A stretch of 64,000 nucleotides of DNA from JANOYY01 sp043720395 (GCA_043720395.1 JAYSSR010000080.1:10404-74403), one strand, 5' to 3'. Shown: positions 55,382-64,000, counted from the first letter of the stretch. Notes: a model not told the origin generated them from the sequence alone. Numbers and translations are program-made.

Positions 55382-56482
55382 GTGATTCGAACGACCTCTC
55401 CCCACCGGAAACCTTTTGGCTGCACTGCGCGCCGTACGCTCGCCCGCCTTGTTGTCCCGCTCGCAGTGACAGTCGGCCTGGCTTCGTTGCTCAGTTCGTG
55501 CTCATCGTCGGCGAGCGACGCGGCCGTCCTAACGGTGAACAGCGCAAAGCTGAGCCGCGGCCAGCTCGAAGCCGACCTGGCTGCCTTTGCAGACGCACAG
55601 GTTGCCTCGAAGACCGATCCAGTGGAGAAAAAGACCGAGCTGGCGCGTTATCGCGGCACCGATCGTGACCAAAAGACGTGGAACGCGGAGTACACAGCGT
55701 TCATTCTCGACCGTCGGATGGTCGACCGCATCATTGACGAGGAGTTCGTTGCTGCGAAGTTGCCGAAGCCCACCATCCTTGCGGCAACCAAGCAGCAACT
55801 CATGCAGAGCTATGGCGGCGAGGCCATCTACGTCACTTTGCCCAAGAGGTTCCGTGAAACGGCCGAGCGGAGCGCATCGGCATACGACGCGATCGTCGCT
55901 GCCGATGTGAAGAAGCTTGGCGATCCCAAGGCGTACTACGAGACGCACAAGGATCAGTTTGGCGGAGAGGTCTGCGCGAGCCACATTCTTGTGGCCACGA
56001 AGCCGGAAGCCGACGCGATCCAGAAGGGACTGGCGGGCGGCGATGACTTCGCGACCGTCGCGAAGGCAAAATCGACCGACTCGGGTTCTGGTGCCAACGG
56101 CGGAGATCTGGGGTGCGCGTCGCCAAGCACCTACGTTCCGGAGTTCGCCAAGGCCACCCAGACGTTGCCGCTCAATACGGTCAGTGATCCTGTGCAGACC
56201 CAGTTCGGCTTCCATCTCATCAAGGTCGCGAAGCGTACCGACGCCACGTACGCCGCCTCGAAGGACAAGGTGGACGAGGCCATGAAGCAGGAGGCGGGCC
56301 CCAAATCGACGAAGCGTCTCATCAAACGGCTCACCGACGCCAAGGTCACCGTTGATGCTCGCTACGGCACGTACGTAGCGAAGGGTCCGAACGGATATCC
56401 GCAGATCCAGTCCAAGGCCAACGCCAAGGCTGCAGCGACTGCCGCAGCCGCGCCAGTTCCGCCGACAACCGTCGGCGGGTGA
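55382..56482 (+). CDS. Parvulin-type peptidyl-prolyl isomerase lipoprotein (PrsA/SurA-like)
   Basis: 366 residues from a GTG. The signal peptide ends in lipobox LLSSC with Cys40. An N-terminal SurA_N-like helical region (residues ~50-195; VNSAKLSRGQLEADLAAFAD) precedes a rotamase domain with CASHILVATKPEADAI, GGDDFATVAKAKSTDSGSGANGGDLGC and FGFHLIKVAKR. It should assist folding of exported proteins outside the membrane. The C-terminus is Ala-rich. Its stop overlaps the mazG start (GTGA). A foldase in this slot between mfd and mazG is common in actinobacteria. Confidence 0.93.
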   Translation: MIRTTSPHRKPFGCTARRTLARLVVPLAVTVGLASLLSSCSSSASDAAVLTVNSAKLSRGQLEADLAAFADAQVASKTDPVEKKTELARYRGTDRDQKTWNAEYTAFILDRRMVDRIIDEEFVAAKLPKPTILAATKQQLMQSYGGEAIYVTLPKRFRETAERSASAYDAIVAADVKKLGDPKAYYETHKDQFGGEVCASHILVATKPEADAIQKGLAGGDDFATVAKAKSTDSGSGANGGDLGCASPSTYVPEFAKATQTLPLNTVSDPVQTQFGFHLIKVAKRTDATYAASKDKVDEAMKQEAGPKSTKRLIKRLTDAKVTVDARYGTYVAKGPNGYPQIQSKANAKAAATAAAAPVPPTTVGG

Positions 56483-57612
56483 CGCTGCCAGTTGTGGTCG
56501 TAGTGGGCCTCGGGCCCGCCGACGCAGATCTGATTACTGCTGGAACTCGTCGGATCCTGGACTCGACACCTCCGGAGCGCATTTTCCTTCGGACGCGTAT
56601 GCACCCGGCCGCTTCGACGATCGACATGCGCGTTCGCAGCTTCGATGATGTGTACGAACGCGAGGATTCGTTCGAACGCGTCTACGACTCGATTGTGGAG
56701 TTGCTGGTCAGTGCTGCGCTCGTGGCGTCCGCAAGTTCGCCTGACAGGGAAATCGTCTTTGCCGTGCCCGGCTCACCAGTCGTTGCTGAGCACACGGTCG
56801 AGTTGCTGCTTCGCGATCCTCGCGTCGAGGTTCGCGTTGAAGCGGCACTGTCATTCCTCGACCTCGCGTGGGCCCGTCTTCGTGTTGACCCGCTCGCCGT
56901 CGGTGTGCGTCTGATCGACGGTCGCCGTTTCGCGCAGGACGCAGCCGCGCTGACCGGCGCAGCCCTTGTTGCGCAATGTCACTCCCGCGACGTGCTCTCC
57001 GACATCAAACTCGCGATCGACACCGCCATGCTCGACGAGGTTCCGGTTGTGACGGTCCTCCATCACCTTGGCCTCCCCGACGAGAAAATCGTGACGGTCG
57101 CCTGGCACGAGCTTGACCGTCTGGAATCGACGGTTGGCGTCGAGGCCGACCACCTCACGTCGCTGTACGTACCCGCGCTGGTGTCCTCCACAGGTCGTGC
57201 GATCGTTCGCCTCGAAGAGCAGATGCGGGCGCTACGCGGACGGTGCCCGTGGGATGCCGAACAGACCCATCAGACGTTGGCTCGCTATGCGATCGAGGAG
57301 GCACAGGAACTTGCTGAGGCGATCGAGCAGCTCGATCACCTCGACCACGCCAGTCAAACCGAAGGACACGACCCAGTCGACCATCTCGAAGAGGAGCTCG
57401 GAGACCTGCTCTTCCAAGTCGTGTTTCATTCCTGCCTTGCCAGCGAACAGGGATGGTTCACGCTCGCCGATGTCGCGTCCACGCTGCACGCCAAGATGGA
57501 ACGACGCCACCCTCATGTGTTCGGCGACGTCGTGGTCGGTGGGATCGAGGACGTGAGGCGGAACTGGGAAACGATCAAAGCAGCGGAACGAGCGGAGCGC
57601 CAGGCGCACTAG
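56479..57612 (+). CDS. mazG: Tetrapyrrole-methylase/MazG fusion (YabN-like)
   Basis: 377 residues from the GTG overlapping the parvulin stop. The N-terminal ~230 residues are a SAM-dependent tetrapyrrole-methylase-like domain (VVVGLGPADADLITAGTRRIL, FAVPGSPVVAEHTVELLL). The C-terminal part is MazG pyrophosphohydrolase: LRGRCPWDAEQTHQTLARYAIEEAQELAEAI, EEELGDLLFQVVFHS with the EExxE and ExxD metal ligands, and RRHPHVFGD. MazG hydrolyses NTPs and may lower ppGpp or damaged nucleotides. The same fusion in the same genomic slot is B. subtilis YabN. The function of the methylase half is unclear. Confidence 0.95.
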   Translation: MTLPVVVVVGLGPADADLITAGTRRILDSTPPERIFLRTRMHPAASTIDMRVRSFDDVYEREDSFERVYDSIVELLVSAALVASASSPDREIVFAVPGSPVVAEHTVELLLRDPRVEVRVEAALSFLDLAWARLRVDPLAVGVRLIDGRRFAQDAAALTGAALVAQCHSRDVLSDIKLAIDTAMLDEVPVVTVLHHLGLPDEKIVTVAWHELDRLESTVGVEADHLTSLYVPALVSSTGRAIVRLEEQMRALRGRCPWDAEQTHQTLARYAIEEAQELAEAIEQLDHLDHASQTEGHDPVDHLEEELGDLLFQVVFHSCLASEQGWFTLADVASTLHAKMERRHPHVFGDVVVGGIEDVRRNWETIKAAERAERQAH

Positions 57613-57635
57613 GGGCTAGGCCAGGGCTAGGCCCG

Positions 57636-58898
57636 CTATGCGAGGTTTGCGTCGAAGCCTTCCGCGCGCAGCGTCGCAATCACGTCGTCACGGTGCTCAG
57701 GACTACGCGTCTCCACGGTGAGTTCGACCTCGACCTGATCGACGCCGATCGACACGCCGGTGCGATGGTGCTCCACGTCGAGAACGTTCAGCCCGAGCCT
57801 CGCGACGACGGCGGTGAGTGCGGCGAGCGAGCCGGGACGGTCCAGGAACACGATGCGAAGTCGCAGGTATCGCCCAGCGGCGGAGAGGCCCCGCGTCACA
57901 ATATGGCTGAGCAACATCGGATCGACGTTGCCGCCGGACAGAACGACCACGGCTGGTTGCGTTCCGCCGATCTTGCCTGCCATAAGCGCAGCGAGGCCAA
58001 CGGCACCGGAGGGTTCGACCACCGCCTTTGCTCGTTCCATGAGGAGCAGGACTGCCTCGGCGATCTCGTCCTCGCTCACGGTGACGACGTCGTCGACGAG
58101 CGCTCGTGTCATCTCGAACGTGAGTGAACCCGGCGCGCGCAGCGAGATGCCATCGGCCATCGTGTTGACGGAAGCCAGCGTCGTGAGTTGGCCGGCGTCG
58201 AGTGAGCGTCGCATTGACGCGGCACCGGCTGCTTCAACGCCGATGATCGCTGCGGTCGGAAAGGCGTGGCGAAGTGCAAGGGACGTGCCCGCTATCAATC
58301 CACCGCCGCCCACTGGGAGGAGGATCACGGGAGCAGTGCCTGGCCGCACGATAGGGCAGTCGCTCGGCTCTCCTGCTTCGGCGTATTCGGTCGCGATTTC
58401 GAGGCCGACGGTTCCCTGTCCAGCAATGATGAGGGGATCGTTGAACGGTGGAACGAACATCGCATGGTGCTCGTCCGCGAAGGCCTTGGCCTTTGCGAGG
58501 CATTCGTCGAGCGTGGGGCCGCCGAAGAGCACGGTCGCTCCGTAACCTTCGGTGGCCTTGATCTTCGGGAGGGAGGCAGCGTCAGGCATGAAAATCGTCG
58601 CGTGACGATGGGTGAGCGCAGAGGCGAGCGCGACTCCCTGGGCATGATTGCCCGCCGATGCGGCGACGACGCTGACGCCGGACGGCAACTGGCTAATGCG
58701 GTTGTAGGCACCGCGAATCTTGAACGACCCGGCGCGTTGGAGGTGCTCCGGCTTGAGAAACACCGGACGGTCGAGGGCGCGGCTGATCGAATCGGCAAGG
58801 CGGGTCGGTGTACGTCGCACGATACCGACCAGTCGTTCCTGTGCCGCGTAGACGTCTGCAATGGAGACGCCGCAGAGTTCGTCGGGAACCTCACCCAT
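57636..58898 (-). CDS. ilvA: Threonine ammonia-lyase (threonine dehydratase), ACT-containing
   Basis: 420 residues. PLP enzyme that deaminates threonine to 2-oxobutyrate, entry to isoleucine synthesis. PLP Lys is in GSFKIRGAYNRI; other signatures are VVAASAGNHAQGVALA, the glycine loop LLPVGGGGLIAG, and the Ser/cofactor region VVLSGGNVDP. The C-terminal ~75 residues form one ACT-like regulatory domain (LRIVFLDRPGSLAALTAVV), shorter than the E. coli biosynthetic enzyme. This medium form is common in actinobacteria, and biosynthetic versus catabolic use cannot be decided here. Confidence 0.93.
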   Translation of the reverse strand: MGEVPDELCGVSIADVYAAQERLVGIVRRTPTRLADSISRALDRPVFLKPEHLQRAGSFKIRGAYNRISQLPSGVSVVAASAGNHAQGVALASALTHRHATIFMPDAASLPKIKATEGYGATVLFGGPTLDECLAKAKAFADEHHAMFVPPFNDPLIIAGQGTVGLEIATEYAEAGEPSDCPIVRPGTAPVILLPVGGGGLIAGTSLALRHAFPTAAIIGVEAAGAASMRRSLDAGQLTTLASVNTMADGISLRAPGSLTFEMTRALVDDVVTVSEDEIAEAVLLLMERAKAVVEPSGAVGLAALMAGKIGGTQPAVVVLSGGNVDPMLLSHIVTRGLSAAGRYLRLRIVFLDRPGSLAALTAVVARLGLNVLDVEHHRTGVSIGVDQVEVELTVETRSPEHRDDVIATLRAEGFDANLA

Positions 58899-59115
58899 AA
58901 GTCCGAGGCTATCGGTTGAAGGCGGAAATACGCGCGCTTACTAGTAGATATTTTCGTTCAACGACCTGTGCGCCTTGCGTGAACTACATCGATGAAAGTA
59001 AGCGAACATAGGTTCGACTGATTTTGGCATCCGCGGTTGACTAAGTTTCCGTCCCTAACTTCTTGCGCGATTCACCTCCAGAAGCCGACCGTCCCCTACT
59101 TCCCCAGAGGGTCTT

Positions 59116-60411
59116 ATGAGCAGCATCGAATACGTCATTGGCCGCGAAGTCCTCGACTCCCGCGGCAACCCGACCGTCGAGGTCGAAATCGGCCTGGAGT
59201 CCGGAGCGACCGGAAGGGCGATGGTTCCGTCTGGTGCATCGACCGGCGAGCACGAAGCGGTCGAGCTTCGCGACGGTGGCACGCGTTATCTCGGCAAGGG
59301 CGTGGCTAAGGCCGTTGGCTTCGTCAACACCGAAATTCGCGATCTTCTCGCCGGACACGAAGGGCTGGATCAGCGCACAGTGGATCACGCGTTGATCGAG
59401 CTCGATGGCACTCCCAATAAGGCACGTCTGGGTGCCAACGCGATTCTCGGGACGTCGCTCGCGCTCGCGAAGGCCGCGGCCTCCGAGCTGGATCTCCCCC
59501 TTTACAGAGCAATTGGTGGGCCGAACGCACACGTGCTTCCGGTGCCGATGATGAACGTGGTGAATGGAGGCGTGCATGCCGACAACACGATCGACATGCA
59601 GGAGTTCATGGTGATGCCGGTCGGCGCGCCGAGCTTCCGAGAAGCCTTGCGCTGGGGCGTCGAGGTGTACCACACGCTCAAAAAGCAACTCCAGGAACGC
59701 GGCCTGGCAACTGCGGTAGGCGATGAAGGTGGGTTCGCTCCAAACCTTGCGAAAAACGAGGACGCCATCAAGTTGCTCGTGGAGGCGATTGAGCGGGCTG
59801 GCTACGTGCCCGGCGAGCAGATCGGGATCGCGCTCGACCCTGCAATGACCGAGCTGTACAAGAACGGGAAGTACGAACTCGCAGGCGAGGGGCGTTCGCT
59901 CACCAGTGCAGAGATGGCCGATTACTGGGCCGACCTTGCGGCTCGCTACCCGATCGTGTCGATCGAGGACGGCATGTCGGAAGACGACTGGGATGGTTGG
60001 GCTTCGTTGACGAACAAACTCGGCGGCAAGGTGCAACTTGTTGGCGATGACCTGTTCGTCACGAACTCCAGTCGGCTTCAGTTGGGCATCGACCGCCGTG
60101 TCGCCAACTCGATCCTCGTGAAGGTCAACCAGATCGGGTCGCTCACGGAGACGCTCGACGCCGTAAGCCTCGCGACTCGCAACGCCTACTCCGCTGTGAT
60201 GTCGCACCGCTCGGGTGAAACGGAGGACGCGACGATCGCCGATCTCGCTGTCGCCACGAACTGCGGACAGATTAAGACCGGTGCCCCGGCTCGGTCGGAC
60301 AGGGTGGCAAAATACAACCAACTCCTTCGCATCGAGGAGCAGCTTGGCGAGTCAGCCGCCTTCTGCGGCCGCGAGGCTCTTGCGCCCCGCGCTGCGATGC
60401 GAGCGGTCTGA
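59116..60411 (+). CDS. eno: Enolase
   Basis: 431 residues. Converts 2-phosphoglycerate to phosphoenolpyruvate in the cytoplasm. Signatures: IGREVLDSRGNPTVEVEI, VPSGASTGEHEAVELRDG, GANAILGTSLALAKAA, VPMMNVVNGGVHADN, AVGDEGGFAPNL, the metal ligands in SIEDGMSEDDWDGW, VGDDLFVTN, LVKVNQIGSLTETLDAV and SHRSGETED. Length is standard. The 217-bp gap upstream toward ilvA is relatively AT-rich and probably holds its promoter. ftsB follows after 1 bp. Confidence 0.98.
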   Translation: MSSIEYVIGREVLDSRGNPTVEVEIGLESGATGRAMVPSGASTGEHEAVELRDGGTRYLGKGVAKAVGFVNTEIRDLLAGHEGLDQRTVDHALIELDGTPNKARLGANAILGTSLALAKAAASELDLPLYRAIGGPNAHVLPVPMMNVVNGGVHADNTIDMQEFMVMPVGAPSFREALRWGVEVYHTLKKQLQERGLATAVGDEGGFAPNLAKNEDAIKLLVEAIERAGYVPGEQIGIALDPAMTELYKNGKYELAGEGRSLTSAEMADYWADLAARYPIVSIEDGMSEDDWDGWASLTNKLGGKVQLVGDDLFVTNSSRLQLGIDRRVANSILVKVNQIGSLTETLDAVSLATRNAYSAVMSHRSGETEDATIADLAVATNCGQIKTGAPARSDRVAKYNQLLRIEEQLGESAAFCGREALAPRAAMRAV

Positions 60412-60412
60412 G

Positions 60413-60862
60413 GTGTCGCACGCAATTGTTACGGCGCGACCAAGACTATTCCGGCTCCGTCGAAGTCTTCTGAAGGCCCTTTTCGGAATTGTGCTTGCAG
60501 CCGGGATCGTATTGCTGTTCACGATTCTCGGGGTTATCCCGGTGCGCGCCTACGTCGTGCAACGCCAGGAACTCGACGCAACCCGGGCTCGTTTGGAGAT
60601 GCTTTCGACCCGCAACGCTGGGTTGACGGAACGCGCTCGAGTGCTCGGTACGGACGTTGAGATGCAGCGCTTGGCCTTGGATCAGTTTGGGATGGTCCGC
60701 CCGGGCGAGCGTCTGACGGTCATTCCGGGCCTCCGGACGGAGGGCTCTGTGCTCGATGCGACGCGACCGGACACCATCGTCGGCCCTGCGCCCTCAGCGA
60801 AGCAGGCACCTCCTGTCAGCCGCGTTCGAGCTGTGTTCGACGCGATTCAGTTCTGGCGCTGA
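60413..60862 (+). CDS. ftsB: Septum formation initiator (FtsB/DivIC family)
   Basis: 149 residues from GTG 60413, one base after the eno stop; the frame is open inside eno but has no family features there. A short basic cytoplasmic end, one transmembrane helix (LFGIVLAAGIVLLFTILGVIPV), and an extracytoplasmic coiled coil (QRQELDATRARLEMLSTRN to DVEMQRLALDQFGMVRPGE), the layout of FtsB/DivIC divisome proteins that join FtsL and FtsQ. The eno-ftsB pairing is typical of actinobacteria. Confidence 0.92.
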   Translation: MSHAIVTARPRLFRLRRSLLKALFGIVLAAGIVLLFTILGVIPVRAYVVQRQELDATRARLEMLSTRNAGLTERARVLGTDVEMQRLALDQFGMVRPGERLTVIPGLRTEGSVLDATRPDTIVGPAPSAKQAPPVSRVRAVFDAIQFWR

Positions 60863-61001
60863 CTAGGTTCTGGCCGTTCTTGTCGCATTCGTTCCGCTTT
60901 TGCGTCCGACGAAGGGGCGCGCGGTGCACGGTTGGTGCTAGAACGCACGTCGGTGCCGGGACGTTTCCGGCGAACTCCGTTTCTTTTACCTTGGGGGTCC
61001 C

Positions 61002-61460
61002 ATGAACGTTTCGATGACGGTCAACGGTCAGGCTCAAAGCCACGACGTCGAACCGCGAACGTTGCTTGTTCACTACATCCGGGAGTCCTGCGGGCTCACC
61101 GGCACGAACATCGGCTGTGACACGTCGAGTTGCGGTGCGTGCACCGTGCATCTCGACGGTGAGGCGGTGAAGAGCTGCACGATCCTTGCCGTGCAAGCCG
61201 ACGGCGGTGGGGTCAAAACGATCGAAGGTCTTGCGGACGCCGATGGCACGCTCCACCCGATGCAGAAGTCGTTCCAGGAGAACCACGGGCTCCAGTGCGG
61301 CTATTGCACGCCGGGCATGGTGATGGCCGCGTGTGGGCTTCTCGACGAGAACCCGAACCCCACGGAACAAGAGGTCCGCATCGGCCTCGAAGGCAACCTG
61401 TGCCGATGCACCGGGTATCACAACATTGTCAAGGCCGTCCTCGCCGCTGCGGCGAAGTGA
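61002..61460 (+). CDS. coxS: CoxS-like 2Fe-2S subunit of a molybdenum hydroxylase
   Basis: 152 residues. Two [2Fe-2S] domains: a plant-ferredoxin-type one with NIGCDTSSCGACTVHLDG and a later Cys (KSCTIL), and the all-alpha domain with LQCGYCTPGMVM and EGNLCRCTGYHNIV. These define the small subunit of xanthine oxidase/CO dehydrogenase-type enzymes, passing electrons from the Mo site to FAD. It precedes coxM by 25 bp in the same direction. Substrate cannot be told without the large subunit, which is not in the window. Confidence 0.93.
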   Translation: MNVSMTVNGQAQSHDVEPRTLLVHYIRESCGLTGTNIGCDTSSCGACTVHLDGEAVKSCTILAVQADGGGVKTIEGLADADGTLHPMQKSFQENHGLQCGYCTPGMVMAACGLLDENPNPTEQEVRIGLEGNLCRCTGYHNIVKAVLAAAAK

Positions 61461-61485
61461 CCCGGAAAAGGAACTGAGAACAGAA

Positions 61486-62307
61486 ATGATTCCTGCCGCC
61501 TTTGACTTCATGCGGGTCGACTCTGCCGACTCTGCCGTTGCTGCTCTCGTCGAGCACGGCGAGGACGCCAAGATCCTCGCCGGCGGACACTCGCTGGTCC
61601 CGCTGCTCAAGCTCCGCCTTGCGTCACCGTCGATGCTCATCGACGTCGGCCGCGTGAAGGACCTGTCCTACATCCGCGACGCTGGCGACCAGATGGCCAT
61701 CGGTGCGCTCACTCGCCACCACGACGTCGAGTACTCGGATCTGCTCAAGCAGCACTGCGCGCTGCTTCCGGCCGTCGCCGTGCATGTTGGCGACTCGCAG
61801 GTTCGTCACCGCGGCACGATCGGTGGCTCGATCGCGCACGGTGATCCGGCCTCGGATTTTCCGGCCGCGATTGCCGCTCTCGGTGGCACGATGGTGATCC
61901 GCGGCCCGAAGGGTGAGCGGACCGTTTCGGCCGCCGACTTCTTCCAGGGCTTTCTCACCACCGCACTCGCTGCCGACGAACTTCTCACCGAGATTCGTGT
62001 CCCGAAGATCACCGGTGCGAAGGTCAACTATCAGAAGTTCAATCGTCGTGCACAGGACTGGGCCATCGTCGGCGTCGCGGCGTATCGCCTCGGCAGTCAA
62101 GTTGGCGTCGGTCTCACCAACATGGGCTCCACGCCGATTCGAGCAGCCGGCGTCGAGGCGGCCCTCACGGGCGGCGCATCGGTCGCCGACGCTGCGGCCC
62201 ACGCTGCGGAGGGTACCGACGCTCCGGGCGATCTGAACGGCTCTACGGAGTACCGCGAGCACCTCGCTCGGGTCCTCACCCGACGGGCCCTCGACGCCTG
62301 CGCCTGA
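61486..62307 (+). CDS. coxM: CoxM-like FAD subunit of a molybdenum hydroxylase
   Basis: 273 residues from ATG 61486. FAD-binding fold of the CO dehydrogenase medium subunit: AKILAGGHSLVPLLKLRLASP (first FAD loop), RHRGTIGGSIAHGDPASDFPAA (second FAD loop), a FFQGFLTTALAADELLTEIRVP segment and the C-terminal CO_deh_flav_C domain (KFNRRAQDWAIVGVAA). A terminator follows 26 bp later, so the transcript has only the S and M subunits. Form I enzymes also need CoxL; it must lie elsewhere. Confidence 0.93.
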   Translation: MIPAAFDFMRVDSADSAVAALVEHGEDAKILAGGHSLVPLLKLRLASPSMLIDVGRVKDLSYIRDAGDQMAIGALTRHHDVEYSDLLKQHCALLPAVAVHVGDSQVRHRGTIGGSIAHGDPASDFPAAIAALGGTMVIRGPKGERTVSAADFFQGFLTTALAADELLTEIRVPKITGAKVNYQKFNRRAQDWAIVGVAAYRLGSQVGVGLTNMGSTPIRAAGVEAALTGGASVADAAAHAAEGTDAPGDLNGSTEYREHLARVLTRRALDACA

Positions 62308-62332
62308 GCCTCCTCTCAGATTCTGTTTGATT

Positions 62333-62359
62333 CGGCCCGGCCGTTGCGCCGGGCCGTTT
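62333..62359 (+). terminator. Rho-independent terminator after coxM
   Basis: Perfect 9-bp GC-rich stem CGGCCCGGC/GCCGGGCCG with a 6-base loop, followed by TTTC. It lies 26 bp after the coxM stop and closes the coxSM transcript. Confidence 0.82.
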
Positions 62360-62381
62360 CGCGCCCGCTGTCGCGTTGGCG

Positions 62382-62450
62382 GTGTCGTCCGCGCCGGTGA
62401 GAGTCGTCCGCGCAGCATGTGCGAGCGACTTTCGTCGGCGCGGACGACAC
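62382..62450. repeat. Palindromic repeat family 2, copy C
   Basis: 69 bp, arms 62382-62405 and 62427-62450 (21 of 24 pairs), the best-paired copy of the family. Its right end continues as ACTATGTG, matching the complement of the left flank of copy A. It sits between convergent coxM and a broken membrane-protein gene. Confidence 0.87.
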
Positions 62451-62451
62451 A

Positions 62452-63220
62452 CTATGTGCGCGTACTAATCTCCAGATCGACGAGGGCGGAGGTAGGCGCG
62501 GACGTGGCGGCCCAAGCAACCCACGCGACAAGCGCCATCGTGGTGCCGGTCCGGACCCACTGACGCAGTTGAACACCGACGGCCACGGCCGCGGTCAGCG
62601 CAACGAACACGTAGGCGACGGGGCGAGTCCAGTCGGGCAGATTCGCCGAGCTGTATTTGACACCGTAGAAGTCCCCGGTGCCCTTGTAGTCGTTCGTCGT
62701 CACGAACGACATGAGCCAGATTGCCAGCAGGTTGGCTCGCAGCGTGACCTTCGAAAGGCCGTGCGACCGTGGGCGGCCGAAGAAACGACCGATACGCCAA
62801 AGATCTGCTTCACGTAATGCCAACCAACCGACATGATGTTGACCATGAAGCCGAGCGTCGCGTCGGTCGGCCGCCGCTCTCCGATAACCAGTCCAACAAG
62901 CAGAAGGAACGGCACGATAACCGCCGCCCAGAAGTACTTCGGGTCTTGGAGAATCTTCGAGCGGCCATCGACATAGATATGCCAGTAGCTCGCGAAGAAG
63001 TGCGGGCCATTGACGACAAATGCGAGATAGAACGCCGCCCACGTGACCTGTGACGCTGCGGTTCCCTTGTCGGCCGACACATACATGACGCCGAACACGA
63101 GCATGGAAAGTCCGCCGATCAGCCAGACGTCGACATTTCGGTGACGACGGCCGTGCGCGACTCCCGCCCAGTGCGGCTGACGAAGGCGTCGAGGCCCGAT
63201 GAGTCGAGGGTCGTCACGAG
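62452..63220 (-). pseudogene. Frameshifted multi-pass membrane protein
   Basis: Minus-strand frame one carries VDVWLIGGLSMLVFGVMYVS, WAAFYLAFVVNGPHFFASYW, FWAAVIVPFLLLVGLVIG and NIMSVGWHYVKQIFGVS, then loses the reading near 62790. A second frame continues GLSKVTLRANLLAIWLMSF, PVAYVFVALTAAVAVGVQL and MALVAWVAWAATSAPTSAL to 62452. The two halves make a sensible six- or seven-helix protein if joined. No proper start codon lies between the gmd stop and the first helix in the first frame, so the N-terminus may be damaged too. Family not recognised. It ends right at a family 2 palindrome. Confidence 0.6.
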
Positions 63221-63223
63221 ACG

Positions 63224-64000
63224 CTAACGGTAGCCCGCACGCTCCGGTGTGGAGTGGCCGGCGTCTGCGAGAACGAGTTCTTTCTCGGCCAGCTTGAGGT
63301 CCGCGTCGACCATCATGCGGGCGAGGGAACGGATGTCCTCCTGCGGCTTCCAATCCAGCGTGGTACGTGCCTTGGTGCTGTCACCGTGGAGGTAGTCGAC
63401 CTCCGCCGGGCGGAAGTAGCGAGGATCAATCGTGACGTACTTCTCCCAGTCAAGGCCCAACTGGCCGAACACGAGCTTGAGGAAGTCGCGGATCGTGATG
63501 CTCTCACCGGTGGCCACAACGAAGTCACCGGGCGTGTCGTGCTGGAGCATCCGCCACATCGCCTCGACATACTCGGGGGCATACCCCCAGTCGCGGCTCG
63601 AGTCGAGATTCCCGAGATACAGCTTATCCTTCGTGCCGGCCAGGATGGCCGCCACGCCGCGGGTCACCTTGCGCGTCACGAATGTGGCGCCGCGCCGGGG
63701 CGACTCGTGGTTGAACAGGATGCCGTTGCTGGCGAACACGCCGTACGCCTCCCGGTACTGGACGGTCATGTGATGGGCGAAGACCTTGGATACGGCGTAT
63801 GGGCTGCGCGGGACGAATGGCGTCGTTTCCGACTGCGGGCGCTCCACGACCTTACCGAACATCTCGCTCGAGCCAGCCTGGTAGAAGCGGACATCATGGT
63901 CCATGTGGCGGACCGCTTCCAGCAGGCGCAGGTTGCCCATGGCCGTGCTGTCGGCGGTGAACTCGGGCATCTCGAAGCTGACCTTGACGTGGCTCTGAGC
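63224..64000 (-). CDS. gmd: GDP-mannose 4,6-dehydratase, 5' end outside window
   Basis: The C-terminal ~258 residues are present; the frame runs past base 64000 without a start. Short-chain dehydrogenase type: AQSHVKVSFEMPEFTADSTA, the YxxxK pair in SPYAVSKVFAH, GILFNHESPRRGATFVTRKVT, LYLGNLDSSRDWGYAPEYVEAMW, and RYFRPAEVDYLHGDSTKA. Gmd makes GDP-4-keto-6-deoxymannose, the precursor of GDP-fucose, GDP-rhamnose and similar sugars for surface polysaccharides. More polysaccharide genes may lie beyond the window edge. Confidence 0.96.
   Translation of the reverse strand, partial: AQSHVKVSFEMPEFTADSTAMGNLRLLEAVRHMDHDVRFYQAGSSEMFGKVVERPQSETTPFVPRSPYAVSKVFAHHMTVQYREAYGVFASNGILFNHESPRRGATFVTRKVTRGVAAILAGTKDKLYLGNLDSSRDWGYAPEYVEAMWRMLQHDTPGDFVVATGESITIRDFLKLVFGQLGLDWEKYVTIDPRYFRPAEVDYLHGDSTKARTTLDWKPQEDIRSLARMMVDADLKLAEKELVLADAGHSTPERAGYR

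Overview
The window is GC-rich DNA with frequent GTG starts, tight ATGA/GTGA stop-start overlaps, Thr-rich linkers in exported proteins, and two tiny basic ribosomal proteins (bL37-like and bS22-like) known from actinobacterial ribosomes. This points to an actinobacterium. The Thr-run linkers, the lipoprotein next to an MtrAB-like two-component system, and the gene content would suit the class Acidimicrobiia, but that placement is inference.

Layout. 0-2.7 kb: the end of an OLD-like ATPase / DUF4276-like pair (possible defence module), a WXG-like helical protein and an exported two-repeat protein. 2.7-10 kb: serine and aspartate metabolism (serC, class I aminotransferase, serA) and two overlapping MFS exporters. 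10-16.5 kb: a HAD phosphatase, a DUF4143-type ATPase, then a stretch of decayed genes (linalool dehydratase/isomerase-like, HAD, two DinB-like) around one intact carboxymuconolactone decarboxylase-like gene. 16.7-25.5 kb: leucine biosynthesis (leuDC, divergent IclR regulator with a palindromic operator, leuB), alpha/beta hydrolase, MFS exporter, GH15-like protein and greA. 25.5-34.4 kb: bL37-like gene, ychF, DUF192, rsmI, abrB-like, metG, tatD, rsmA, uma2-like and ispE.

34.5-40 kb is an accessory island inside the housekeeping block. It holds a 1353-residue Sec-exported protein with three WxxWW repeats, Ig-like modules and a C-terminal HNH/EndoVII-like nuclease toxin domain, followed by an AT-rich candidate immunity gene and two paralogous small genes, one frameshifted. 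40-64 kb returns to core genes: bS22-like gene, MtrAB-like two-component system and lipoprotein, tRNA-Gln, glmU (short), prs, rplY (short), pth, mfd, an RNA ligase, a GGDEF protein with a degenerate motif, parvulin lipoprotein, tetrapyrrole methylase-MazG fusion, ilvA, eno, ftsB, a CoxS-CoxM pair without CoxL, a broken membrane protein and the 3' part of gmd.

The order rsmI-abrB-metG-tatD-rsmA-ispE-glmU-prs-ctc-pth-mfd-PPIase-mazG-ftsB closely matches the Bacillus subtilis yabC-to-divIC region, an old conserved backbone into which accessory genes have been inserted. Several families of short palindromic repeats sit in the gaps between genes: family 1 (three copies), family 2 (three copies) and family 3 (two copies with about 28-bp terminal inverted repeats). 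There is also a tandem hairpin pair before ychF and a 162-bp inverted-repeat element before the parvulin gene. These look like non-autonomous palindromic mobile elements and are among the least explained signals in the window.
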